In this document: positions 8,000 through 16,700 of the stretch, in pieces
Numbering within the stretch: position 1 is the first letter of the stretch
Layout: each line of letters begins with the position of its first letter
Source: Armatimonadota bacterium
GTDB taxonomy: Bacteria; Armatimonadota; Zipacnadia; JAUWAU01
Direction of reading: 5' to 3'
Assembly: GCA_030601885.1 (NCBI GenBank)
Contig: JAUWAU010000041.1
Span: forward strand, 1-55,838
DNA length: 55,838 bases
The notes under the pieces: generated by a model
What the model was told of the DNA's origin: nothing
Database searches by the model: none
The model's input: the letters and a program-made list of their open reading frames with translations, nothing else
Made by a program: the position numbers and the translations under genes

Positions 8000-8406
8000 T
8001 GAGAAGGTATCACCTCGATCTCTTCCATGGCCTCGTCGAGCGCCGCGGCCAAACGCGGGTTAGACGCTACCTCGGCCGTCGCCAGCCACCCGCCAACCAT
8101 ATCCTCCAGCGGCTCCATATCCTCCCGTGCATACGCCTCGAGCGCTGCGAAGAATATGTGCTGGACCGCGCTCCGGGACTCATCAAGCGAGAGGCGGCGC
8201 AGAAGCCCCACCATGCTCAGCACGTGCTCCCGGAAATGTGCGATATCAGCAGACCGATGCGGATCCCTGGACGCCTCATAGTCGCGCCATCGCAAAACCA
8301 ACCGCCGCTCCATGACTCCCGGCTGCACCGGGAGGAGCCATGTGCGCCCGGAGCTCGCCGCCGTCGAAGGGCTGACGCTCATCAGTGTCGCTGCCTCATC
8401 AGCCAT
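7903..8406 (-). CDS. Helical protein upstream of the RelE-like toxin; possible antitoxin
   Basis: A 167-aa, mainly helical protein (ADIAHFREHVLSMVGLLRRL; EDMEPLEDMVGGWLATAEVA). The segment NPRLAAALDEAMEEIEVIPS near residues 125-145 resembles the acidic linker of some antitoxins. I chose the ATG at 8406 because it overlaps the stop of the 116-aa gene by 8 bases, implying translational coupling. Its 3' end overlaps the toxin gene. The role is inferred from position only. Confidence 0.45.
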   Translation of the reverse strand: MADEAATLMSVSPSTAASSGRTWLLPVQPGVMERRLVLRWRDYEASRDPHRSADIAHFREHVLSMVGLLRRLSLDESRSAVQHIFFAALEAYAREDMEPLEDMVGGWLATAEVASNPRLAAALDEAMEEIEVIPSQWRAQTTPTSNTIRYTIRRAGYGDTVDVSLPM

Positions 8407-8749
8407 TGTCCTCGCTCTCCTCGTCAGCCTGTGCCAACAGGCCGCGGCTCTGCGCCAATTCCCGGAACCAACTCTCAAATGCGTCTCCGGGCACAACAAC
8501 TTGGGCGGCAACGCAGGCCTCCGCCGTGACAGGCTGCGACGGCGCGGCACCCCCCGGGGTTACGGCATCGAACAATTCGTCCAGCACAGGCACATAGTAG
8601 AACGTCATCTGGACCATCCCGTGCGGTCCGCTGCGCGTGGATATGTGGTCAGCATAGTAGACCCGGAACGGCAGCGCCCGCGCCTTTCCCATCCGGACCC
8701 CGATAGCCACCGCCTCCGGCTCTTCTTGCTTCTTGTCGTCCGTGCTCAC
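8399..8749 (-). CDS. DUF3467-like small protein
   Basis: A 116-aa acidic protein. The core RVYYADHISTRSGPHGMVQM followed by TFYYVP, then CVAAQVVVPGDAFESWFREL, resembles the DUF3467 layout. In that family a short antiparallel sheet ends in a helix, with 'sp.d...F' and 'v.mspe....l...L' features. It is the first gene of a three-gene overlapping set with the helical protein and the RelE/ParE-like toxin. Family match is from memory of the pattern and is tentative. Confidence 0.45.
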   Translation of the reverse strand: MSTDDKKQEEPEAVAIGVRMGKARALPFRVYYADHISTRSGPHGMVQMTFYYVPVLDELFDAVTPGGAAPSQPVTAEACVAAQVVVPGDAFESWFRELAQSRGLLAQADEESEDNG

Positions 8750-8900
8750 GGCAGCGCCCGACCTCCTCCCACATCATGCGGCCCAATGGTCGCCTCATCT
8801 CCAGTATACCCCCGGCGTATAGCAAGGTCAACGCCGTGCCCTCCCGCGGACGGCCATGCGCAGGCAGTGCCCCGGTGGACAGGGGGACCGCCAACTGACA

Positions 8901-9146
8901 CTAAGCGGCCCTTGACGCATTCCCCGCCATCATCCCCACCGGCCCTCCTACGTAGCCAAACACGACCTCCTCGCCCGCCTCATCGTCCCAGCCGTACAGC
9001 AGCACCGGCGCCGCGTCCTCGCGGACGACTCGCGACGCTGCCGCGCCCGACGCCATTGCCCCGGTCGGCGCATACGGCCGCGCCACCCGGCGCATCACCT
9101 CAAGTTCCCAGGCTGTTTCGTCGGTCGTAGTCATGCTGTTCGCCAC
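8901..9146 (-). CDS. Small phage protein of unknown function
   Basis: An 81-aa ORF 28 bp downstream of the large tail gene, with a GTG start after GGTGGGGC; an ATG four codons in (MTTTDETAWELEV) is an alternative. The middle (PVLLYGWDDEAGEEVVFGYVGG) reads like a small beta domain. Size and position fit the small accessory genes behind tail-hub genes. No family recognised. The 151 bp after it hold no credible gene. Confidence 0.45.
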   Translation of the reverse strand: MANSMTTTDETAWELEVMRRVARPYAPTGAMASGAAASRVVREDAAPVLLYGWDDEAGEEVVFGYVGGPVGMMAGNASRAA

Positions 9147-9174
9147 TCTGGCCCCACCAACTCAACGCGATGCG

Positions 9175-11742
9175 TTACTCAATCCGCCTCCCAACCACCA
9201 CCGTCGTCCCGAACCGCTCCGCTCGGCGGTTCCGCCGGGAGATCATCGTCCCGATGCCTAACTTCGCGTCCAGCGCTACCCCCGAGGGCCGCCGCTGCAG
9301 ATCGTACATCACGCCCGTCACGCGAAACTTCGCTCCGTCCAGATCGGCATCTTCGGCGCCCTTGATCCGGAACACGTGGCCCTTGCGGATGCCGTCGTCC
9401 AGCGGCGTCCGAATCCTGACATAATCAGGCCGATGCGACAGCTCCCACAGCTTCCAGCGCGCGATCCGCGCCGCCTCCGCCTCCGTCACGATATGATCGA
9501 CGTTCATCGGGCTGGCATGGATATGCCACCCGCCCGTGAAGCGCGGATCGTTCGGATCCCGCACGGCCTTCTCGCAATTCGCCACGACCGTCACCGGCCG
9601 CCCCCGCACGTCCTTGCCGCTCACCTCGACCCACGTCGCGAACTGATGCCCAGTCAGCTCCTCCCACCGACGGTCGAGCTCCACGATCTCCCCGTAGGCG
9701 CCCTCCGGCTCGCCGGCCGCCGCGCCGCGCGTGTAGTACTCGCGGAATACACCGTCCGACCCCCGCGTCGCATCAACCGCCTGGCAACCGACGTCATTCC
9801 AGTGCCGGTGCTTCTGCACATGGCTGTCCAGCGCCGAATCGCTATTGGTGCGTTTGCTCCGGCAGTAGCGGCAGCCCTTGACCACGGTGCCGCTATCGTC
9901 GAACCACAGGCCCGCGTTGAAATCGTACTGGCACAGGTCAGCGACAACATCCAGCCACAGTCGCCCCTTCTCCGGCTTCCACAGATGCTCGCGCGCCTTG
10001 ACCGGGAGCACGGTGCCCAGATCCTCGAGATCCATCTTCTCGTCGGGAATGCCACATCGCCCGAGAATCCAGCGCATGGCGCCCCACACTGTCCAGCCGT
10101 CGAACGCCGGCACGCGGCCGTCCACCTTCATCTCCGCCAGCCGGAGCATGTCGTTGCTGAGCGGCACTTCCATGTACGTCCCTGCCGCGCTCTGGACACC
10201 CATGACCGGCTCCAGGCTGTAGCCGCTGAACACCTGCGATAAGCTGCCCTGCTCCTGCTCATCGACCAGCACCCGCCAGCCCACCGACAGCTCCAGAAGC
10301 CTTCGCGAGCCCAGGGCCTTTTGCGCCCCCAGGGCGTTGTCCACTCCGAGGCCGAACTGCCCAGCCTCGCTCCCGTCGCCATGCTCGCCACGCAGCGAAG
10401 CCACCGCGTCCTCCGTCAGCGAGTCGTCCGCCTCGAGAGAGGCAACCGCGCACTTCGCCCGCTGCCCGTGCACGACTTGGGACACCTGCGGCGACAGCCA
10501 GTGATAAAGCTGCCGCGCCAGTCCATCACGGTCGGTGAAAACGGACGTGAACCGTCGCGGCCGCACGTTCAGGTCCCACTGCCGCGTCCAGGTGCTATCC
10601 GACTCCGGGGCCACGTCCTCGACGCTCACCAGAGCATTACCGTTCTCGTCTTCGTCTAGCACGTCCCCCTGCTCATTGTAGAGCCGCCACTGCGCCGCGC
10701 TGGGCAGCTCCAGCTCGCCGATCTCACCGGTCGCGAGCTGTGTCGCATAGCCTGCCGGCATCTCCGCGCTGATGATGCGCGCCCCGAACATCCGGCACGG
10801 GAAGTAGCTGAACTGGAACTCGCACCCGCGCCCCTCGATGCGCAGCCCGCCCTCGTGCACCCACACACTCTCGCCGCTCTCTGGGCCCCACACGTTAACG
10901 TCCGTGTTGAACCCGTCGCACGACGTGACCAGCTTGCCCCCGATCACACCGATCCAGACGAATGCCCGCTCCCCTCGCGCATACCCCTCCGCCGAGGGCA
11001 GCCGGATGCTCTGCTCGCTCTCCGGCAGCTTCAGCCACAAGTCGTTCGTAACGGTGACCGGATATGTCCCGCGCTCGTCCTCGTAGTACTCGATTTGCGT
11101 CTCCGTGTGGTACTTCGCCAGGTATGCCGGCTCCCGAAATGGCAGCACCAGCGCATAGCCTGTCGTCGCCGTGCAGCCGAACTCAATGGCGACGTACGCG
11201 TCCTCCTCGTGATCCCTGTTCGGCTCCCCCCGCGAGAGCGCCACGCAGAAGATCGGATTGCGCGGCAGCTTGAAACGGCTCTCTGCGCGCATCGGCGGGC
11301 CGTTGGGGGCCGCGATCCTCATGGAAACGGCATACTTGGTCACCGGCTCGCCGCTGTAGAGCACATCCCGGCCAATCGGCGCCTCGGCTTCCTCCCAGGC
11401 CACCTGCTCATCAACCGTCCACGGCGACAGATCGAAGTCCGTCCACCGCACGGTCTGCCACACGTCCAGGAACGGCCGGCACACAAAGGCGCCCTCGGCG
11501 TCCTTCACGCTGAGCCCGGTGGAAACGAACCGCTGCGTCCCGCTCTTCACCCGCAGCCAGCGCTGCTTCGCCCACTCGCCCTTCTCCAGCAGCTCATCCA
11601 CGAACTGGCTCTTCCCGAACCCGTCGCAGTAGCTGTGCAGCTTCCCGCCGGGGCGCTCCTCCTCCAGCCGCTCGTACACATACCGCGCCCCGCGCTCCCT
11701 CAGCCCTACGTCCGCATATGGATAAAGCCTCTTGGTTGCCAT
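9175..11742 (-). CDS. Large distal tail / tail-hub protein
   Basis: An 855-aa protein, beta-rich and rich in Trp, Tyr and acidic residues. The C-terminal part (IVTEAEAARIARWKLWELSH; GIRKGHVFRIKG; AKFRVTGVMYDLQRRPSGVA) resembles tail-hub or baseplate proteins. Such proteins carry a cluster of 'eA...A...l' helices followed by a beta module. About residues 620-650 hold CRYC and a downstream H..H/C pattern (DSHVQKHRHWNDVGC) that could bind one zinc ion. The ATG at 11742 lacks a clear SD. It probably forms part of the tail tip between tail tube and fibres. The 228 bp upstream hold only a 7-bp-stem hairpin (AGGTGTA/TACACCT, 11822-11844). Confidence 0.55.
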   Translation of the reverse strand: MATKRLYPYADVGLRERGARYVYERLEEERPGGKLHSYCDGFGKSQFVDELLEKGEWAKQRWLRVKSGTQRFVSTGLSVKDAEGAFVCRPFLDVWQTVRWTDFDLSPWTVDEQVAWEEAEAPIGRDVLYSGEPVTKYAVSMRIAAPNGPPMRAESRFKLPRNPIFCVALSRGEPNRDHEEDAYVAIEFGCTATTGYALVLPFREPAYLAKYHTETQIEYYEDERGTYPVTVTNDLWLKLPESEQSIRLPSAEGYARGERAFVWIGVIGGKLVTSCDGFNTDVNVWGPESGESVWVHEGGLRIEGRGCEFQFSYFPCRMFGARIISAEMPAGYATQLATGEIGELELPSAAQWRLYNEQGDVLDEDENGNALVSVEDVAPESDSTWTRQWDLNVRPRRFTSVFTDRDGLARQLYHWLSPQVSQVVHGQRAKCAVASLEADDSLTEDAVASLRGEHGDGSEAGQFGLGVDNALGAQKALGSRRLLELSVGWRVLVDEQEQGSLSQVFSGYSLEPVMGVQSAAGTYMEVPLSNDMLRLAEMKVDGRVPAFDGWTVWGAMRWILGRCGIPDEKMDLEDLGTVLPVKAREHLWKPEKGRLWLDVVADLCQYDFNAGLWFDDSGTVVKGCRYCRSKRTNSDSALDSHVQKHRHWNDVGCQAVDATRGSDGVFREYYTRGAAAGEPEGAYGEIVELDRRWEELTGHQFATWVEVSGKDVRGRPVTVVANCEKAVRDPNDPRFTGGWHIHASPMNVDHIVTEAEAARIARWKLWELSHRPDYVRIRTPLDDGIRKGHVFRIKGAEDADLDGAKFRVTGVMYDLQRRPSGVALDAKLGIGTMISRRNRRAERFGTTVVVGRRIE

Positions 11743-11970
11743 GGGTCAATCGCTCAGTCGGCACTCGGTCCGGCAAAATGGGCCAACAAACAAGCCCCAT
11801 CACCAGAGGCGATGGAGCTCTAGGTGTACGGCCCTTCTACACCTGGCGGGGAGCCCGACAGACTCGTCTGCCCTCGGAACCTGCGGCAGCTTCGCGTCCG
11901 CCCCGAGCCCCCGGGCCCTCCGCCGAGTGCGCCTTCGCCGGCCCGTGCGCTCTGGGCCCTCTACGACGCA

Positions 11971-12231
11971 CTACTCATCCCCATACAGATGCCGGTCCAT
12001 GTCCGCACCATCGCGCAGTTCCCCATCACGCAAGCACCCCGCCATATCGTTGAAGGGATCGCTGGCTAGATCGCTCCGGCTCAACTGCGCGAACCGGCTC
12101 TCGAATGCGGCCATCTGTGCATCGATGCGTCTCAGCGTCGTCTGCGGCAGGATGTCGCGAACGTGGGCCCACGGCCGGCGCCCGTCCCCCGGTCCTCGCG
12201 ACGCTGAGCGTCGCTTGCCCATGGTAGTCAT
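11971..12231 (-). CDS. Small phage protein of unknown function
   Basis: An 86-aa protein with a basic N-terminus (MTTMGKRRSASRGPGDGRR) and an alpha-helical centre (LPQTTLRRIDAQMAAFESRF). The start is supported by AGGGGAT 6 bases upstream. It lies between the toxin-antitoxin insertion and the large tail gene. This could be a small tail assembly or DNA-binding protein, but nothing identifies it. Confidence 0.4.
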   Translation of the reverse strand: MTTMGKRRSASRGPGDGRRPWAHVRDILPQTTLRRIDAQMAAFESRFAQLSRSDLASDPFNDMAGCLRDGELRDGADMDRHLYGDE

Positions 12232-12331
12232 GCCGATCCCCTGCCTCACCCCCGCCGCCCGGCAGGCCGTCCCCCAAGGTCCCAACGACACAGTGAGTTG
12301 GACATTCCCAAACCACTGGAGGTGACTCAGC

Positions 12332-12393
12332 CCGCGGTTGTTCTCGCAACCGCGGGGTGGTGATTAACCCATCGTTAGGCTCGCAACGACGGG
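12332..12393. repeat. Two adjacent hairpins downstream of the toxin gene
   Basis: The first (12332-12355) has a perfect 9-bp stem, CCGCGGTTG/CAACCGCGG, with loop TTCTCG. The second (12368-12393) is an imperfect stem CCATCGTT/AACGACGG with a similar CTCG-containing loop. They lie 50-110 bp past the toxin stop on the minus strand, so they could end the toxin-antitoxin transcript. They lack a T-run. They resemble two diverged copies of one element. Confidence 0.6.
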
Positions 12394-12440
12394 ATGGTCA
12401 TTCTGTGCTGTCGCTACGTTGCCCGCCCCCCGCGCGCCTC

Positions 12441-12806
12441 CTACATCCTGTAGTCGCCGTGACGCTCCTTCTTTCGCCCCCCAAAGAAGAAGACCACCGT
12501 AGCGTTGTCGGTCTCCGAACAGAACTCGCACGCGTTCACTGCCGTCCGTTTCGTCTGTCTGCACTCGGCGCAAGCGAGGAAGACTATCCGGTACCCTCTC
12601 CCGACACGGACCTTACGCTTGCCGCGAAACTCGCCTCCGGTTGCCCAGCCATCGCTCCTGAACGGGTACACCAAGACCTTGTCCACGCCGCCTTTGAGAG
12701 CCTTGACCAGCTCCCGGTCTCTCTTCTTCCAGCTCTCAATGATCCTTTCAAATTGCTTGGTGAAGCGAGGATGAAACTGCCCATCTACTCCGTACTCGCT
12801 CTTCAT
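12441..12806 (-). CDS. RelE/ParE-fold toxin with two CxxC motifs
   Basis: A 121-aa protein with the RelE-superfamily layout. An N-terminal helical pair (FHPRFTKQFERIIESWKKRD; LVKALKGGVDKVLVYPF) is followed by strands GEFRGKRKVRVGRGYRIVFL and NATVVFFFGGRKKERHGDY. KVRVGRGYRIVF matches the usual 'R.Gd.RiiY' strand. Unusually, the strand connection contains CAEC and, 13 residues later, CEFC, which together could bind a zinc ion. It follows the Panacea gene by 50 bp on the same strand. Probable activity is ribosome-dependent mRNA cleavage or gyrase inhibition, neutralised by its partner. Confidence 0.7.
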   Translation of the reverse strand: MKSEYGVDGQFHPRFTKQFERIIESWKKRDRELVKALKGGVDKVLVYPFRSDGWATGGEFRGKRKVRVGRGYRIVFLACAECRQTKRTAVNACEFCSETDNATVVFFFGGRKKERHGDYRM

Positions 12807-12856
12807 GCATTGCTCATGGGCCCTGCCCCGTCAATTGCTCCGCAAGACCTGACTGC

Positions 12857-13513
12857 TTACATGCCAGCGAATAGCTCCTCATAGCTCTTCTGCGACGCCC
12901 TGCGCATCCCGCCGGGCTCATACTCGGGCGACAGCATCATCTCCAAGGTCTCAAACCAATCGTCCGTCACCGAGAAGCACACTGGCGCCTCATCCAGATC
13001 AGCTAGCGTGATCAAATCCGTGCCCTTCGCCAGCTCTCCGATCGCAACCAGGTCGCCCGCACGACTGCAGTCCGGTACCTGCATTCTGTGCGACTCGTCC
13101 CGTGCCTCGATCGGGTCCATCGGCCCCACATGCTCCGCCGCAGCGATCACGTCGCGGACGATTTCCGCGTTTGCACCCTCGGCAAGGAGCTCCTGACATC
13201 CTTGCAGCACCTGCGAGCCTTTCGTGCTGATGGCGTACGCGGGCGCGCGCCAGCGGCCACTAAAGAGCGACCGCGAGAGTACGATCCGTTTCTTCGCTAG
13301 CCCCGCCTCCACCAGCGAGTCGAGAACGCGATACAGATCCTTGCTCAGCGGGCCATGTCGCCAAGTGTAGAACGCTAGACTAAGCCCCTTCATTCCCCGG
13401 CGGCACAGCCCCCACCCCGCGTGGAAGGCTGCTTTCATCACCTTCATAACGTCGTGCCAGGGCCCGCTTCTGCCCATTGCCTCGAGCAGCGCGAGCACCA
13501 GCAACTCGTCCAC
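12857..13513 (-). CDS. Panacea-domain (SocA/DUF4065-like) antitoxin
   Basis: A 218-aa protein. The key segment is GMKGLSLAFYTWRHGPLSKD followed by LYRVLDSLVEAGL. The 'W..GPls.dlY' element after a helical N-terminus is the hallmark of Panacea domains, which neutralise diverse toxins. A C-terminal extension of about 80 residues may contact the toxin. The start is a GTG with GAGGAG six bases upstream, much better than upstream ATGs. This choice leaves the palindrome at 13559-13577 in the leader. Gene order antitoxin-then-toxin fits a type II system. It interrupts the tail genes, so it is probably a later insertion or moron. Confidence 0.7.
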   Translation of the reverse strand: MDELLVLALLEAMGRSGPWHDVMKVMKAAFHAGWGLCRRGMKGLSLAFYTWRHGPLSKDLYRVLDSLVEAGLAKKRIVLSRSLFSGRWRAPAYAISTKGSQVLQGCQELLAEGANAEIVRDVIAAAEHVGPMDPIEARDESHRMQVPDCSRAGDLVAIGELAKGTDLITLADLDEAPVCFSVTDDWFETLEMMLSPEYEPGGMRRASQKSYEELFAGM

Positions 13514-13558
13514 CAAATGCTCCTCATGCGTACGTGGCCGGTCCACGGCAGACCCCCC

Positions 13559-13619
13559 GGACAACTCCACGTTGTCCCCCGACAAGTTTAGTTTACCACA
13601 CTCCGAGGCGCGCACGCAA
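13559..13619 (-). promoter_or_regulatory. Promoter and operator of the Panacea/RelE pair
   Basis: A perfect inverted repeat, GGACAAC-TCCAC-GTTGTCC (13559-13577), overlaps a further half-site GACAA at 13581. Just upstream on the minus strand is an AT-rich patch in otherwise GC-rich DNA. It gives TTGCGT (13619-13614), 18 bp, TAAACT (13595-13590). The palindrome lies immediately after the predicted start of transcription, where a toxin-antitoxin complex could repress. Promoter match is moderate; the palindrome is exact. Confidence 0.55.
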
Positions 13620-13708
13620 TCCCCAGCACGAGATTCATCTCCGCCGGTACCCATGCAGGCCTGGTCTCGGCCGCCCTGCCGCCGCCAGCGCATCCAGCCC
13701 GTGGCAAC

Positions 13709-16700
13709 CTACCCCGCCACCTCCGCCCCCTCCCCATCCGCCGTACTCACATAGATATCGATCGTCTCCCCATCCGACACCGCAAACACGACGGCCCGAT
13801 TTCCAACGTCCTTATCAACCGGCACCGGATCCGTCGCGGGGCCAATGTCCTTCCAGGTGCTTCCATCGGGCCACGTGTCGAGCTGCGTATAGTCGCCCAC
13901 CGGCGTCCGCGCCACCTGCCCGACGCCGCCGGCGATGCGCGTCAGATACAGCCGCCCGTTGAATAAGCACCCACGCGGCTTCTCTCCGGTTGCTATGCTC
14001 ACGTCGTCGCTCCAGCTCTGGCAGTTGTCCGTGCTCGTGCGCACGCAGACACTATTGCCGCCGCACTCGCGCACCAGCACGACCTGGCCGTCTTCACTCT
14101 TGTCCGCCCAGGGCCAGTCGCTCTCCCCGTCCGCCGTCACCTGCCCGTGCGCGGCCGCCGTCTCCTCGCTGCGCAGCTCATCCCACGTCCAGCCATAGCG
14201 GAAGAAGACGTCGCCACCGTCCACGTAGAACAGGAACTTCCGCATGAACTGATCGTGAAAGATGTGCGGCCTCCCGAACCGCCCAAAGAGCGTGTGCGTC
14301 AGATACAGCGTCCAGGCCGCTGCCCTCGTGTGCACCTCGGGCCAGCGATAGCTCGGGTTATCGTTGACGATCCCTACCCGCCCGGTCGCCAGCCAGGATG
14401 CCGTCTCATGCCACTCGCCATCCGGGCCGCGCGCATGCACCGCCGTGACATCGTCAATGACGTCCCCGCTCTCGTGTGGCCATGCTTCGCCATCGCCCGT
14501 GTAGATGCGCGCCAGCGGCCGCCTGCGGCTCTCCTCCCACCCCGTGTCCGGCAGCACCTCGCTAAACCGGACGATGTCCCCCTCTTTGTGCGCCGGATAT
14601 GGAAGCACGCTCCCGTAGAAGTACATCTCGCTCCCGTCCGTGCGCAGTGCCATCACCCGGAGCTCCTGCGCCGCACTGAACTCCTCGAGGACCTCCATCT
14701 TTGGCTGCGCCGGCCCGATCGCGCGCCCCGGCGGGCCCTCGCTCTGGGCCTGCCCGCTCATGCTCTGCAGGTCCGTAAAGCCCGTGAGCTTGTCCCACCG
14801 TCCGAGCTGCACGTGGTGCGCCCACCAGCGCCAGGCCAGAGGCTGTGTCTCGGACCGCGTCTCCGCGTGCCCGTCGTCCTCCCAGTAGCACTCCGGCCTA
14901 TAGTGCGCGATGCGCTGGCAATACGCAGGCGCCAGTCGGTCAGAGGCGAACTGCTGCAGATGAAACGCAAACGAGCTGACCTCCCCGGCCTTCGCCTGCG
15001 TCGTAGCCGCCAGAGGGCCCGTCTCGAAGTACCCCTCGGCCCGGCTCAATATCTCGTACTGCAGGCAATTCGGACAGCAATAACGGTACGCGTGGTCGGC
15101 CGGGTCTCGAAGCGTCGGCGCGCCGCAGTACGCACACGCCAAGCCCACCGGCCCGGGGCATGTAGGCACACTGTACCCCTCACTCACGCCCTGCGGAACT
15201 GCGATGGCCCGCAGCCCAGCGCCAGGCGCCTCGCCGAATTCCGCTCCCAGCCGCTTCGGCTCCGGCATACTCGTCCATGTCGTCTCCGCGTCGCTCCAGG
15301 CGAGAATGCCTCCCTTGATGCGAGCGCCGAGCATTTCTTCGAGTACCTGCCCGGCGACCACGAAGTGCTGCGTCGTCCAACTCTCGAATTCAGTGAGCAC
15401 CGTATCGTCATCCGCCATGAGTTCCCAAGTAATGATATGATCTGCCTGCTCCCAATACGGCCACCGCTCGATCATCTCCCACCTGGGCAGTGGGATCTCG
15501 CTCACTGCCTTCCCGCTCCCCTCTTCTTTCACCACTCGCACGTGGTCGTAGGCCGGCGCCACGCCTTGCCCCGGTTTGGCGCGGATGTATGCCCCCGCTT
15601 TCGGCGCCGGCAGATTCCAGTAGGCATCCTCATGCCCGCAGAACACGGCGCATACGGCATTCGGCTCCGCTTCCGGATTAGTGACAACGACTCGTTGTGA
15701 GACCGCGATGATGGGGAAGATCGGCTCCCCCACGAAGCGCGCCCAGCAGCCGCATCCGTTTTCCTCGTCCCAGAAGCACTCCTCCCACTGGACCAGCCCT
15801 TCCTCATCGGCGGTGTCCTTGTAGAACCACGTCCAAACGTCCTCCCACGGCTCATACCACCACGTCTCAATCCCCACGCCCGCATCACCACCGCGCACCG
15901 CTAACACCGTTATGTTGCCGGGATCCCAGGATGTAACCAGGGGCTTCAGCGTGACCTCCTCGTTGTCGCCCCAGTCCAGATCGATCTTCACCAGCCCGCC
16001 TGTCACGTAGTCATAGTGCATCAGCACGCCATCGTAGACGTAGCCGGCGAAGCTGTACTCGCCGGCATCCACCAGTACGTCAACGTACCCCTGCTGAGGG
16101 ATGAGCCAGTCGGATTCGGTCCACGCCGTCGGCGACACCGCATACGGTCGCCCTTTGTGGTAATAGCAGACCCGGGTGCCCCACTCGCCGTGAATCCGCA
16201 GGCTCGCCTGTTTGTAGTCGATCACCGCCACTGAGCCATCCAGCGGCACCGGGACCTCCATGCCCTTGTAACAGGCCCTGACCTCCGCCAGCCACCAGTG
16301 CAGACCCGCCTCTGCCGTCTCCTCGCTCTCGTCCCGGTGATCCGACTCCCTCTGGCATAGCGCCCCATGCCCATTGGGTGCGATGATATAGTCCCGTGGC
16401 ACCGGCAGGCGCTCGCACGCCCAGCCGTCGCCCTGACCCGTCACCGACCGCGTTTCGATGGCGAACTCCCGGCCCCACGGCACATAAGCTTCTTTGCTTC
16501 CGTTCCATATCAACCCCGCGTGCTCCGCCCCGGGCCAGAGCATCTCCCACGCCTGTTGCTCACCGTTGGCATCCACCAGAGCTCCGAGCAGCTTGAGCGT
16601 AACCCCCTCGCCGTTCGTCCAGACCCCATTCACCTTCAGCCGGATGCGCAGCGCGTAGCCCATCGTCAGATCCTGCACGAATGGCGGCGCCTGCGGCGGA

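Noticed and set aside
8649..8894. 81-aa minus-strand ORF between two small phage genes
   Set aside because: Overlaps the start of the DUF3467-like gene in another frame, Arg/Gly-rich, no family features.
12332..12393. Hairpins as certain rho-independent terminators
   Set aside because: Stems are strong but there is no T-run on either strand, so only a possible role is given.
13654..13693. ATG starts at 13693 or 13654 for the Panacea protein
   Set aside because: Neither has an SD, and both would place the promoter-like sequence and palindrome inside the gene; the GTG at 13513 has GAGGAG at ideal spacing.
14147..15700. Plus-strand ORF of 517 aa opposite the large tail protein
   Set aside because: Same antisense signature (Arg-rich, no motif) and no SD or promoter.
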